DNA of 64,000 nt from Salinicola halophilus (GTDB lineage Bacteria; Pseudomonadota; Gammaproteobacteria; Pseudomonadales; Halomonadaceae): the NCBI RefSeq assembly GCF_003206155.1, contig NZ_PZJV01000002.1, forward strand, positions 186,001-250,000, in the 5' to 3' direction. The notes under the pieces are model-generated. The model did not search any database and had not been told where the DNA came from. It saw only the letters and a program-made list of their open reading frames with translations. Shown in pieces: positions 17,534 to 25,138 of the stretch (its first letter is position 1; the number at the start of each line of letters is the position of its first letter). The translations under genes and the position numbers were made by a program.

Positions 17534-19603
17534 ATGGCTCATGAAGCCCTGTTCAAGCCGATCCAGATCGGCAACCTGACCATCCGTAACCGCGTGGTCA
17601 GCACCGCTCACGCCGAGGTCCACGCCACCGATGGCGGCATGACCACGGATCGCTACGTCAAATACTACGAAGAGAAGTCCAAGGGGGGCTGCGGGCTCTG
17701 CATCTGCGGCGGCTCGTCGCCGGTCTCCATCGACAGCCCGCAGCAGTGGTGGAGCTCGGTCAACGTCGCCACCGACCGCATCATTCCCTATTTCCAGAAT
17801 CTCGCCGACGCGGTGCACAAGCACGGCGGCAAGATCATGATCCAGATCACCCACATGGGCCGACGCTCGCGCTGGGACGGCCACAACTGGTCGACACTAC
17901 TGTCGCCCTCCGGCGTGCGCGAGCCGGTCCACCGCGCGACCTGCAAGACCATCGAAGAGGAAGAGATCTGGCGCGTCATCAGCGACTTCGCCCAGGGCGC
18001 ACGGCGGGTCAAGGAGGGCGGGCTCGACGGCTGCGAACTCTCCGCCGTTCACCAGCACTTGATCGACCAGTTCTGGAGCCCGCGGGTCAACAAGCGTACC
18101 GACCAGTGGGGCGGCAGCTTCGAGAACCGCATGCGTTTCGGCATGGAAGTGCTCAAGGCGGTCCGCGCCGAGGTAGGCGATGACTTCTGCGTCGGCATGC
18201 GCATCTGCGGCGACGAGTTCCACCCGGACGGTCTCTCTCAGGACGACATGAAGCAGATCGCGGCGTACTACGACGCCACCGGCATGGTCGACTTCTTCGG
18301 CGTCGTCGGCTCCGGCTGCGACACCCACGACACCCTGGCCAATGTCATCCCCAACATGTCCTACCCGCCGGAGCCATTCCTGCACCTGGCGGCGGGCGTC
18401 AAGGAAGTGGTCTCGGTGCCGGTGATCCATGCGCAGAACATCAAGGATCCGACCCAGGCCGAGCGTGTCCTGGAGGGAGGCTACGTCGATCTGGTGGGGA
18501 TGACCCGGGCGCATATCGCGGACCCGCACATCATCGCCAAGATCAAGGCCGGCGAGACCGACCAGATCCGCCAGTGCGTCGGGGCCAACTACTGCATCGA
18601 CCGTCAGTATCAGGGGCTCGACGTCCTGTGCATCCAGAACGCGGCGACCTCGCGAGAGTACATGGGCCTGCCGCACATCATCGAGAAGACCACCGGCGCG
18701 AAGCGCAAGATCGTGGTGGTCGGCGGAGGGCCCGGCGGTATGGAAGCGGCCCGTGTGGCCGCCGAGCGCGGCCACGATGTCACCCTGTTCGAGGCCGAGC
18801 CGCAGCTGGGTGGCCAGATCACGCTGGCGGCCAGGGCCCCGCAGCGCGACCAGATTGCCGGTATCACCCGCTGGTACGAAATGGAACTCGCGCGTCTCGG
18901 CGTCGACGTCAAACTCGAGACTCGCGCCGATGACGCCGTCATCCGTGATCTGCAGCCGGACGTCGTGGTGCTCGCCAATGGCGGCCATCCGTTTCTCGAA
19001 CAGGTCCCGGAATGGGGCTACTCGGACGATCCCGACGAGAGCCTGGTCGTCAGCAGCTGGGACATCCTCTCGGGCAAGGTCGAGCCGGGAAACAACGTGC
19101 TGGTCTACGACACCATGTGCGAGTTCGGTGGCATGTCGGCCGCCGACTATCTCGCCAGCAAGGGCGCCACGGTGGAGATCGTCACCGACGACACCAAACC
19201 CGGCGTGGCGATTGGCGGCACGACCTTTCCCACCTATTACCGCAGCCTCTACCAGAAGTCGGTGGTGATGACCGGCGACCTGGGACTGCACAAGGTCTAC
19301 CGCGAAGGTGAGAAGCTCGTGGCGGTGTTCGAAAACGAGTACACCGGCGAGCAGGAGGAGCGCGTGGTCGATCAGGTCGTGATCGAGAACGGTGTGCGTC
19401 CGGACGAGTCGCTTTATTACGCGCTCAAGGCGCGTTCGCGGAACCAGGGCCAGATCGACCTGGAAGCGCTCTACGCCGCGACGGCGCAGCCGACGCTGGC
19501 CGAGAGCGGCGAGTTTGCTCTCTTCCGGCTGGGCGACTGTGTGGCGCAGCGGAATACGCACGCGGCGATTTATGATGCGCTCCGCCTCTGCAAAGACTTG
19601 TGA
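17534..19603 (+). CDS. dgcA: Dimethylglycine demethylase subunit DgcA
   Basis: 689 residues. N-terminal old-yellow-enzyme FMN barrel (about 1-370) joined to a C-terminal dinucleotide-binding half (VVVGGGPGGMEAARVAAERG near 395), as in trimethylamine dehydrogenase. It oxidises dimethylglycine to sarcosine and passes electrons to DgcB/EtfAB. The 4Fe-4S motif of the family (C-x2-C-x2-C-x12-C) appears as Cys348, Ala351, Cys354 and Cys366, so one canonical ligand is missing. ATG 17534 preferred over GTG 17525 by the ribosome-binding site GAGGTGAT. It precedes dgcB, with REP-like elements between. Confidence 0.93.
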   Translation: MAHEALFKPIQIGNLTIRNRVVSTAHAEVHATDGGMTTDRYVKYYEEKSKGGCGLCICGGSSPVSIDSPQQWWSSVNVATDRIIPYFQNLADAVHKHGGKIMIQITHMGRRSRWDGHNWSTLLSPSGVREPVHRATCKTIEEEEIWRVISDFAQGARRVKEGGLDGCELSAVHQHLIDQFWSPRVNKRTDQWGGSFENRMRFGMEVLKAVRAEVGDDFCVGMRICGDEFHPDGLSQDDMKQIAAYYDATGMVDFFGVVGSGCDTHDTLANVIPNMSYPPEPFLHLAAGVKEVVSVPVIHAQNIKDPTQAERVLEGGYVDLVGMTRAHIADPHIIAKIKAGETDQIRQCVGANYCIDRQYQGLDVLCIQNAATSREYMGLPHIIEKTTGAKRKIVVVGGGPGGMEAARVAAERGHDVTLFEAEPQLGGQITLAARAPQRDQIAGITRWYEMELARLGVDVKLETRADDAVIRDLQPDVVVLANGGHPFLEQVPEWGYSDDPDESLVVSSWDILSGKVEPGNNVLVYDTMCEFGGMSAADYLASKGATVEIVTDDTKPGVAIGGTTFPTYYRSLYQKSVVMTGDLGLHKVYREGEKLVAVFENEYTGEQEERVVDQVVIENGVRPDESLYYALKARSRNQGQIDLEALYAATAQPTLAESGEFALFRLGDCVAQRNTHAAIYDALRLCKDL

Positions 19604-19631
19604 GCGGAACGGACTGCGCTCGGCGATACAG

Positions 19632-19663
19632 CGTTGAATCTGTCGTCGCCATGCTCATGAACA
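19632..19663 (+). repeat. Degenerate copy of the extragenic element
   Basis: GTTGAATCTG...GCTCATGAACAACCAC resembles the left half and centre of the elements at 16639 and 19707, but the pairing right arm is not preserved. Probably a decayed copy. Confidence 0.4.
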
Positions 19664-19706
19664 ACCACTGTGCTGGCAAAGCGATTGCGCTCGATCAGAC
19701 GTTGTT

Positions 19707-19766
19707 GAAGCCCGGCTCGCGATGCTCATGGACACCCACGTCCACTGCGCTCGCTCGCCGGCCTTC
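19707..19766. repeat. Large palindromic extragenic element, copy 2
   Basis: GAAGCCCGG (19707-19715) pairs with CCGGCCTTC (19758-19766) with one mismatch. The centre keeps GCTCATGGAC-acccac-GTCCACTGCG with the inner TGGAC/GTCCA stem. Same length (60 bp) as the element at 16639-16698 but with different, compensating stem bases, which points to conserved structure. Confidence 0.65.
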
Positions 19767-19890
19767 GCCTAGCCTGACCGTCGCTCATCACGCTTTCTCT
19801 TGCATGGTGACGTGATCGGAACGGATCGCGTTGCCATTTTCCGCCACCGACGTGAACCGTTCATGCCGGTGACCGTTTTGGAGAAGCACC

Positions 19891-21867
19891 ATGTTGCAGA
19901 CGCTACTCCCCATTCTGATCTTTGCAGCACTACTGGTCGGGGCGGCTGGTGCCTGTCGCCGCATCCGGCTGTGGCGTCAGGGCCAGCGCACGCCGATGGT
20001 GTGGCGCCGGCTCGCGCTGATGCCCAAGCGCTATCTGAACGACCTGCACCATGTCGTTGCTCGCGACAAGGCGATTGCGCATACCCACGTGGCAACGGCC
20101 GGAGGCTATGTCGCCGCGATGGCACTGGCGCTGGTCGTCCACGGTTTCGGCTGGCGCAACCCGATTCTCGGCGGGCTGCTGCTGGCGGCGAGCCTTGTGA
20201 TGTTCATCGGCACCGTCGCGGTCAATCTGCGCCGTGTGAATCCGCCGCCCAAGCTCTCCAAGGGCCCGTGGCAGCGTCTCTCCAAGAGTCTGATCGCCTA
20301 TTCGGTCGGCATGTTCCTGATCAGTTTGCCGCTGGTCGGCGTCGCGCCGACCGCTCTCGGCGGCGGCGTGCTGGCGATCGTGCTCGCCGCCGTGCTGGTC
20401 TGGGGACTGCTGGAAATGGTGGTCGGCATGGGGTGGGGCGGACCGATGAAGCACGCCTTCGCCGGCTCCTTTCATCTGGCGTTCCACCGGCGCCCCGAGC
20501 GGTTCGACGACAATCATGCCGATGTCGGCCACGACGTCCATCGCGGTAGCCGGTCCACCGCGCTGTTCCCGCTGGACCTCACGGCGAAGACGCTGGGCGT
20601 GGAGAAGCCCGCCGACTTTCAATGGGAGCAGCTGCTGGGATTCGACGCCTGCGTGCAGTGCGGCCGCTGTCAGAATGTCTGCCCGGCCTACGCGGCGGGG
20701 CAGCCGCTCAATCCCAAGAAACTGATTCAGGACATGATCGTCGGGATGGCCGGCGGTTCTGACGCGCACTATGCAGGGTCCGGCTACCCCGGCATCGACG
20801 TCGGTAAACATCACGGCGGCCCGTCCGAGCCGATTGTGCCGCAGCTGGTCGAGGCGCAGACGCTCTGGGCCTGCACGACCTGTCGTGCCTGCGTCGAGGA
20901 GTGCCCGATGATGATCGAGCATGTCGACGCCATCGTCGACATGCGCCGTTTCATTACGCTGGAGAAGGGCGAAACGCCGGAGAAGGGCGCCGCGGCGCTG
21001 GACAACCTGATCGCCACCGACAATCCCGGCGGACTCGACAACGCCTCCCGCCTCGACTGGGCGGCGGATCTGGAGATTCCGCGGATCAAGGATCGCCCCG
21101 AAGGTGTCGACGTGCTGCTCTGGCTGGGTGACGGCGCCTTCGACATGCGCAACCAGCGCACCCTGCGCTCGCTGGTCAAGATCCTGCGTGCCGGCGGCGT
21201 CGACTTCGCCGTGCTGGGTGACGAAGAGCGGGACAGCGGCGACGTCGCGCGCCGCCTGGGTGACGAGGCGACTTTCCAGCGCCTGGCCGAGCGCAACATC
21301 GCCACGCTGGCGCGTTACCGCTTCGCGCGCATCGTCACCGCCGACCCGCATAGTTTCCATGTGCTGGGCCGCGAGTACAGCGCCTTCGGTGGCGACTACC
21401 GCGTACTGCACCACTCGACCTTCATCGCCGAGCTCTTCGACGGTGGACGTATCAACGTGGCCGCCCCGACGCAGCCGGAGACCGTCACCTATCACGACCC
21501 CTGCTATCTGGGGCGTTACAACGGCGAATTCGCCGCGCCACGGCAGGTGCTCGCTGCGCTGGGTCTGGAAGTCGCCGAGATGGAGCGTTCCGGCTACCGT
21601 TCGCGCTGCTGCGGCGGCGGCGGCGGGGCGGCGCTCTCCGACGTGCCCGGCCGCGCGCGCATCCCCGACATGCGCATGGAGGACGTGCGCACGACCGGGG
21701 CGACCACCGTCGCCGTCGCCTGCCCGCAGTGCACCGCGATGCTCGAAGGCGTGGTCGAGCCGCGCCCGCGCATTCGGGATCTCGCCGAAATGGTCGCCGA
21801 CGCCCTGGTGGCAACGGCGCCAGCAGCGACCGTTTCCAGTTCGACGCGCGAGGAGGAACCGGCATGA
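19891..21867 (+). CDS. dgcB: Dimethylglycine demethylase subunit DgcB (iron-sulfur oxidoreductase)
   Basis: 658 residues. The N-terminus (about 1-190) has four to five hydrophobic segments, so the protein is membrane-anchored. A ferredoxin-like part follows with two 4Fe-4S motifs, Cys254-257-260-264 (CVQCGRCQNVCP) and Cys328-331-334-338 (CTTCRACVEECP). A C-terminal heterodisulfide-reductase-like domain has YHDPCYLGRYNGE and RSRCCGGGGG. It carries electrons from DgcA to ETF or the respiratory chain. The stop overlaps the etfA start by 4 bp. Confidence 0.92.
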   Translation: MLQTLLPILIFAALLVGAAGACRRIRLWRQGQRTPMVWRRLALMPKRYLNDLHHVVARDKAIAHTHVATAGGYVAAMALALVVHGFGWRNPILGGLLLAASLVMFIGTVAVNLRRVNPPPKLSKGPWQRLSKSLIAYSVGMFLISLPLVGVAPTALGGGVLAIVLAAVLVWGLLEMVVGMGWGGPMKHAFAGSFHLAFHRRPERFDDNHADVGHDVHRGSRSTALFPLDLTAKTLGVEKPADFQWEQLLGFDACVQCGRCQNVCPAYAAGQPLNPKKLIQDMIVGMAGGSDAHYAGSGYPGIDVGKHHGGPSEPIVPQLVEAQTLWACTTCRACVEECPMMIEHVDAIVDMRRFITLEKGETPEKGAAALDNLIATDNPGGLDNASRLDWAADLEIPRIKDRPEGVDVLLWLGDGAFDMRNQRTLRSLVKILRAGGVDFAVLGDEERDSGDVARRLGDEATFQRLAERNIATLARYRFARIVTADPHSFHVLGREYSAFGGDYRVLHHSTFIAELFDGGRINVAAPTQPETVTYHDPCYLGRYNGEFAAPRQVLAALGLEVAEMERSGYRSRCCGGGGGAALSDVPGRARIPDMRMEDVRTTGATTVAVACPQCTAMLEGVVEPRPRIRDLAEMVADALVATAPAATVSSSTREEEPA

Positions 21868-23153
21868 GCGTCAGACGCATCGACCCCCACGCGGAACGCG
21901 CCCGGCGCAATCGGCTGCATCCGCGCCATCACGAATTCGCCCGCCCGGCCTGGCGCTGGACCAGCAGCGAAGGTGTGACACGGGTCAATCCCCACGCGCT
22001 CGGGGCGATCGGCCCCAACGGCATCAAGCGCATCGACCGCAGCGGGGCCTCGGTCGAAGCGAGCCCGGTGAGCGCCTCGCAAGCCAGCGCCGAACCGGCG
22101 CGGCGTCAGATCGTCATCGATCAGCCCGCGGGGCATGTCGTGGTCGTCCCGGAGCTGCCCGAAGGGCGTCTCGGCGATCACGACAAGGATCTCTTCGGCC
22201 TCGCCCGGCAGCTCGCCGACGGCCGGGATCTGGCGGTGACGGCGATCACCTTTCTGAGCGGTGTCACCGGGTTCGAGGACGCCGGCGCCGATCGCGTGGT
22301 CGATCTCGCCGCCACGGTTGCCGAAGGCTATGACCCGGAGGCGCGTCTGGCCGCGCTGGTCGCCGTCGAACGCGCTCTCACGCCGCAGCACTGGATCTTC
22401 GCCGATGCCCTGCCGGACGGCGGCGATCTCGGTCGCCGGCTCGGCGCGCGGCTTGCGGCTCGGGGTGCCGCCGACGCTCGCCCGGCGACCCGGGTGTGGC
22501 AGCTCAACGACGGCAGGACGCTCTCCCGCGCGGGGGATCGTCAGGACATTCTGCGTGACGTCGCCCGTGTGCTGCTGGCCCTGCCCGAATGTGCCGAGCC
22601 GGTCAGCGAGACGCGCCACGAAGCGCGGCGCATCGATCTGGCAGCGACCGATGAGGCGTCACCGGTGGCCGGAGACCAGGCCACAACCCTTGGCGTGATC
22701 GACCGCGGCCGCGTCGCCGTCGACCCGCAGGAGATTCCGCTTGCCCAGGCGCCGTTCATTCTCTCCGCCGGCCGGGGCGTCTCCGACTGGGAAGGCTATC
22801 ACCACGCCGCCCGCGTGCTGGGGGCCAGCGAAGGCGCCTCCCGCGTGGCGGTGGACGACGGCTACATGGTGCGGACCCGTCAGGTCGGCGCCACCGGCAC
22901 CTTCGTCACCGCGAGCTGCTACGTCGCCGTGGGAATCTCCGGGGCGGTGCAGCACCTGCAGGGCATCGCCAAGTGTCAGCGGGTGATCGCGATCAACAAC
23001 GACCCCAGCTGCGACATGGTCAAACGCGCCGATCTGGCGCTCATCGCCGACGGTGATGCGGTGCTGGCGGCGGTCTGCGAGCGGCTCGGCCAGCCGCGAG
23101 ATGGCGATGGCGAGTCGTGGCAAACGGAGGAGTCTCAACATGCCGCAGCCTGA
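21864..23153 (+). CDS. etfA: Electron transfer flavoprotein alpha subunit of the dgc operon
   Basis: 429 residues from ATG 21864 (AGGAGGAA upstream), larger than housekeeping EtfA (about 310) because of an extra N-terminal region of about 100 residues. The C-terminal FAD domain is clear: LSAGRGVSDWEGYHHAARVLGA, then ATGTFVTASCYVAVGISGAVQHLQGI and AINNDPSCDMVKRADLALI. It forms an FAD-binding ETF with EtfB. The gene is coupled to dgcB by ATGA and to etfB by a 14-bp overlap, showing dedication to dimethylglycine oxidation. Confidence 0.92.
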   Translation: MSVRRIDPHAERARRNRLHPRHHEFARPAWRWTSSEGVTRVNPHALGAIGPNGIKRIDRSGASVEASPVSASQASAEPARRQIVIDQPAGHVVVVPELPEGRLGDHDKDLFGLARQLADGRDLAVTAITFLSGVTGFEDAGADRVVDLAATVAEGYDPEARLAALVAVERALTPQHWIFADALPDGGDLGRRLGARLAARGAADARPATRVWQLNDGRTLSRAGDRQDILRDVARVLLALPECAEPVSETRHEARRIDLAATDEASPVAGDQATTLGVIDRGRVAVDPQEIPLAQAPFILSAGRGVSDWEGYHHAARVLGASEGASRVAVDDGYMVRTRQVGATGTFVTASCYVAVGISGAVQHLQGIAKCQRVIAINNDPSCDMVKRADLALIADGDAVLAAVCERLGQPRDGDGESWQTEESQHAAA

Positions 23154-24024
23154 TGCGAAAGCGCCTTCGCCTCGCGCCGAGGTGAAGGCGGTGGCGCTGG
23201 TGTCGAGCGGTCGCCACCCGGTCTCCGGCCGCGCCGGTCGCGCCCGCGAGGACGCGCGCGCCGTCGAGATGGGACTGTCGCTGGCGGGTGCCGATCTCTC
23301 GCTGGTGCACGCCGGCGACCCCGAGGATGCGTCGCTGCGGGAGTGTCTGGAAGGATATCTGGGCATGTTCCACGGCCTCGACGACGAGCGCGACGGGGCG
23401 CTATCGCTGCTGCCGATGCAAGCGGGCGACGACGCCGTGCCGCTGCTGGCGGCGTGGCTGGAACGCAGCGGCGTGCAGCTGGCGCTCACCGGCCAGCGTG
23501 CCGAGTGCGGCGAGGGCTCGGGCATGGTCGGCTATCTGCTGGCGGAGCGGCTGGGCTGGTCGATCGCCACCGGCGTGGCGGCCATCGAGCGCTGCGACGC
23601 GCGGAGTGTCACCGTGCTGCAGGCGCTGCCGCAGGGCCAGCGCCGGCGCCTGGAGGTCCGTCTGCCGTGTCTGATCGCCGTCGACAGTGTGGCCGAGGCG
23701 CCGCGTCAGAGCGCCTTCGGCCCGGCGCGGCGCGGGCGCATCGACACCGTCGACGATCGGTTGCCAGCGGGGGAAAAGCGTCCCGATGTCGCCAACGTCG
23801 ACTGGCAGTGGCAGCCGGCAAGGGCGCGGCCCAAGCGGCTCAAGGTGGTGAAGTCGACCAACGCGCGAGATCGCTTCAAGGCCGCCGCGGCCAAGTCCTC
23901 GGCGTCCGGCGGGCAGGTCTTGACCGATCTCACGCCGGAGCAGGCCGCGGAGAAACTGATCGACTATCTGCGGGCGGAGAAGATCATCGCCGACACCGGC
24001 GAGAGCTCGGCGGGCGAGTCGTAG
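23140..24024 (+). CDS. etfB: Electron transfer flavoprotein beta subunit of the dgc operon
   Basis: 294 residues from ATG 23140 (GGAGGAGT upstream). It shows the ETF beta pattern: GRAREDARAVEMGLSLAGADLSLVHAG, LTGQRAECGEGSGMVGYLLAERLG and VRLPCLIAVDS, with the C-terminal arm that wraps EtfA. It overlaps the end of etfA. It accepts electrons together with EtfA from the DgcAB complex. Divergent from housekeeping EtfB but typical of the copy in betaine clusters. Confidence 0.9.
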   Translation: MPQPDAKAPSPRAEVKAVALVSSGRHPVSGRAGRAREDARAVEMGLSLAGADLSLVHAGDPEDASLRECLEGYLGMFHGLDDERDGALSLLPMQAGDDAVPLLAAWLERSGVQLALTGQRAECGEGSGMVGYLLAERLGWSIATGVAAIERCDARSVTVLQALPQGQRRRLEVRLPCLIAVDSVAEAPRQSAFGPARRGRIDTVDDRLPAGEKRPDVANVDWQWQPARARPKRLKVVKSTNARDRFKAAAAKSSASGGQVLTDLTPEQAAEKLIDYLRAEKIIADTGESSAGES

Positions 24025-24068
24025 TCGAATGACGGCCGAGCGAAACGTCGCCGAGCGATGACCGGTGC

Positions 24069-24695
24069 TCAGTAGTCGAGCAGCTTCGGCATGCGCTCGG
24101 CCAGCGACTGGTCGCCGAGTACGATGCGGGCCGGGTCGACGGGATGAAAGGCGCCGTCTCGATAGCGCTCGGCGTGTTCGCGGTCGAACGCCACGATGGG
24201 CTCGAGATCGGTCCGGTCGGCGGCGTCAAGGATCATCGGGGTGAGATTGTCGAGAATCCAGTGGCCGCCGTCGTCGCGGCGGTAGCGCAGCACGGCGTGA
24301 TAGGTGGGCGTCAGCGTATCGTGGGCGGCGAGCAGGTCGAGCCGATCGGAGGCCGTACCGGCCGCCAGCAGGATCTGGTACTTGGCGATGGCGAAGTCCT
24401 CGCAGTCGCCGAAGTCGTCTTCGGTCAGCCGGGTGAAGCCCTTCCAGACGTCGCCGGTTTCTTCCTGTTGTCGGGCGGCGTTGTTGACCACGCGATTGAC
24501 GTAGACGAGGCGGGAGTCGACATCGAGTCGCCGCGCGTTGGCGATGAACGCCGCCCGCGACAGCGTGACCGCCGACGCCGTGGGGTCGTCCCAGTAGGTG
24601 AACGGCTGCGCCGAGACGCCACCGCTCGAACCCGCGGCGACGAGAAGGGCGAAGAGCACGCGCCTTCGGCGAAAAGAGAGTAGCGGGCGTCTCAT
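24069..24695 (-). CDS. Periplasmic transglutaminase-like cysteine protease (BTLCP, LapG-like)
   Basis: 208 residues. The N-terminal signal peptide runs to about residue 29 (ALLVAAGSSGGVSA). The catalytic triad of the BTLCP family is visible: Cys in DFGDCEDFAIAKYQIL, His in PTYHAVLRY and Asp in HWILDNL. LapG, the best-known member, clips large surface adhesins under control of the c-di-GMP receptor LapD. Neither a LapD nor an adhesin gene lies in the window, so the substrate is inferred only from family. Convergent with etfB. Confidence 0.85.
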   Translation of the reverse strand: MRRPLLSFRRRRVLFALLVAAGSSGGVSAQPFTYWDDPTASAVTLSRAAFIANARRLDVDSRLVYVNRVVNNAARQQEETGDVWKGFTRLTEDDFGDCEDFAIAKYQILLAAGTASDRLDLLAAHDTLTPTYHAVLRYRRDDGGHWILDNLTPMILDAADRTDLEPIVAFDREHAERYRDGAFHPVDPARIVLGDQSLAERMPKLLDY

Positions 24696-24858
24696 GGCTG
24701 GCGGGTGCGCTCCCGGCGAGTCGGCGTTCGATTCAAGAGAGGTTGAAGGCGCGGGGGCACGGCCGCGCCGAGCGAAGCAGCCTAGCGTAGCAGTCGAGGG
24801 AGGCGTCGGACGAACAGACGCCTCGCTCAGGGGTAAACCAGCCTATTGGGGAGGAAGC

Positions 24859-25107
24859 ATGGACATCGTTGAGCTCATCGATGGCGAAGACTTTCGTCAG
24901 CGCCTGGAGTCGCTGGGGGTGCACGTACCGCCGGAGGCGGGGCCAGAGACCTGTGCCCGCCTGGCGGCGAACCGTCATCGCGCCAACGGTGTCGACGGAC
25001 TCGACGCGGCGGTGCGCGAGTGGCTGCAGAAGACCGACATTCTGCTGCCTTCGGTACGCCTGGCGATCGAGCGCCATCTTCTCCCGGCGCTCGAGGCGAA
25101 AGCCTAG
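24859..25107 (+). CDS. Small acidic protein of unknown function
   Basis: 82 residues with an excellent ribosome binding site (GGGGAGGAAGC) before ATG 24859. Content is helical with no membrane segment; pattern DGEDFRQRLESLGVHVPPEAG then about 20 hydrophobic and charged residues ending LLPALEAKA. I recognise no domain. It is convergent with the FhuB gene and divergent from the protease gene, so it is probably monocistronic. A real gene is supported by the start context and codon use, not by homology. Confidence 0.6.
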   Translation: MDIVELIDGEDFRQRLESLGVHVPPEAGPETCARLAANRHRANGVDGLDAAVREWLQKTDILLPSVRLAIERHLLPALEAKA

Positions 25108-25138
25108 CGCGACGGCGCCGGCCCGTCATGGGCACCCA

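Noticed and set aside
17897-19561. Long antisense frame across dgcA
   Set aside because: Complementary to a well-supported gene and of low-complexity Asp/His/Val/Arg composition; no ribosome binding site.
16639-19766. CRISPR array
   Set aside because: The repeats are palindromic extragenic elements at irregular distances with genes between them; no spacer pattern or cas gene.
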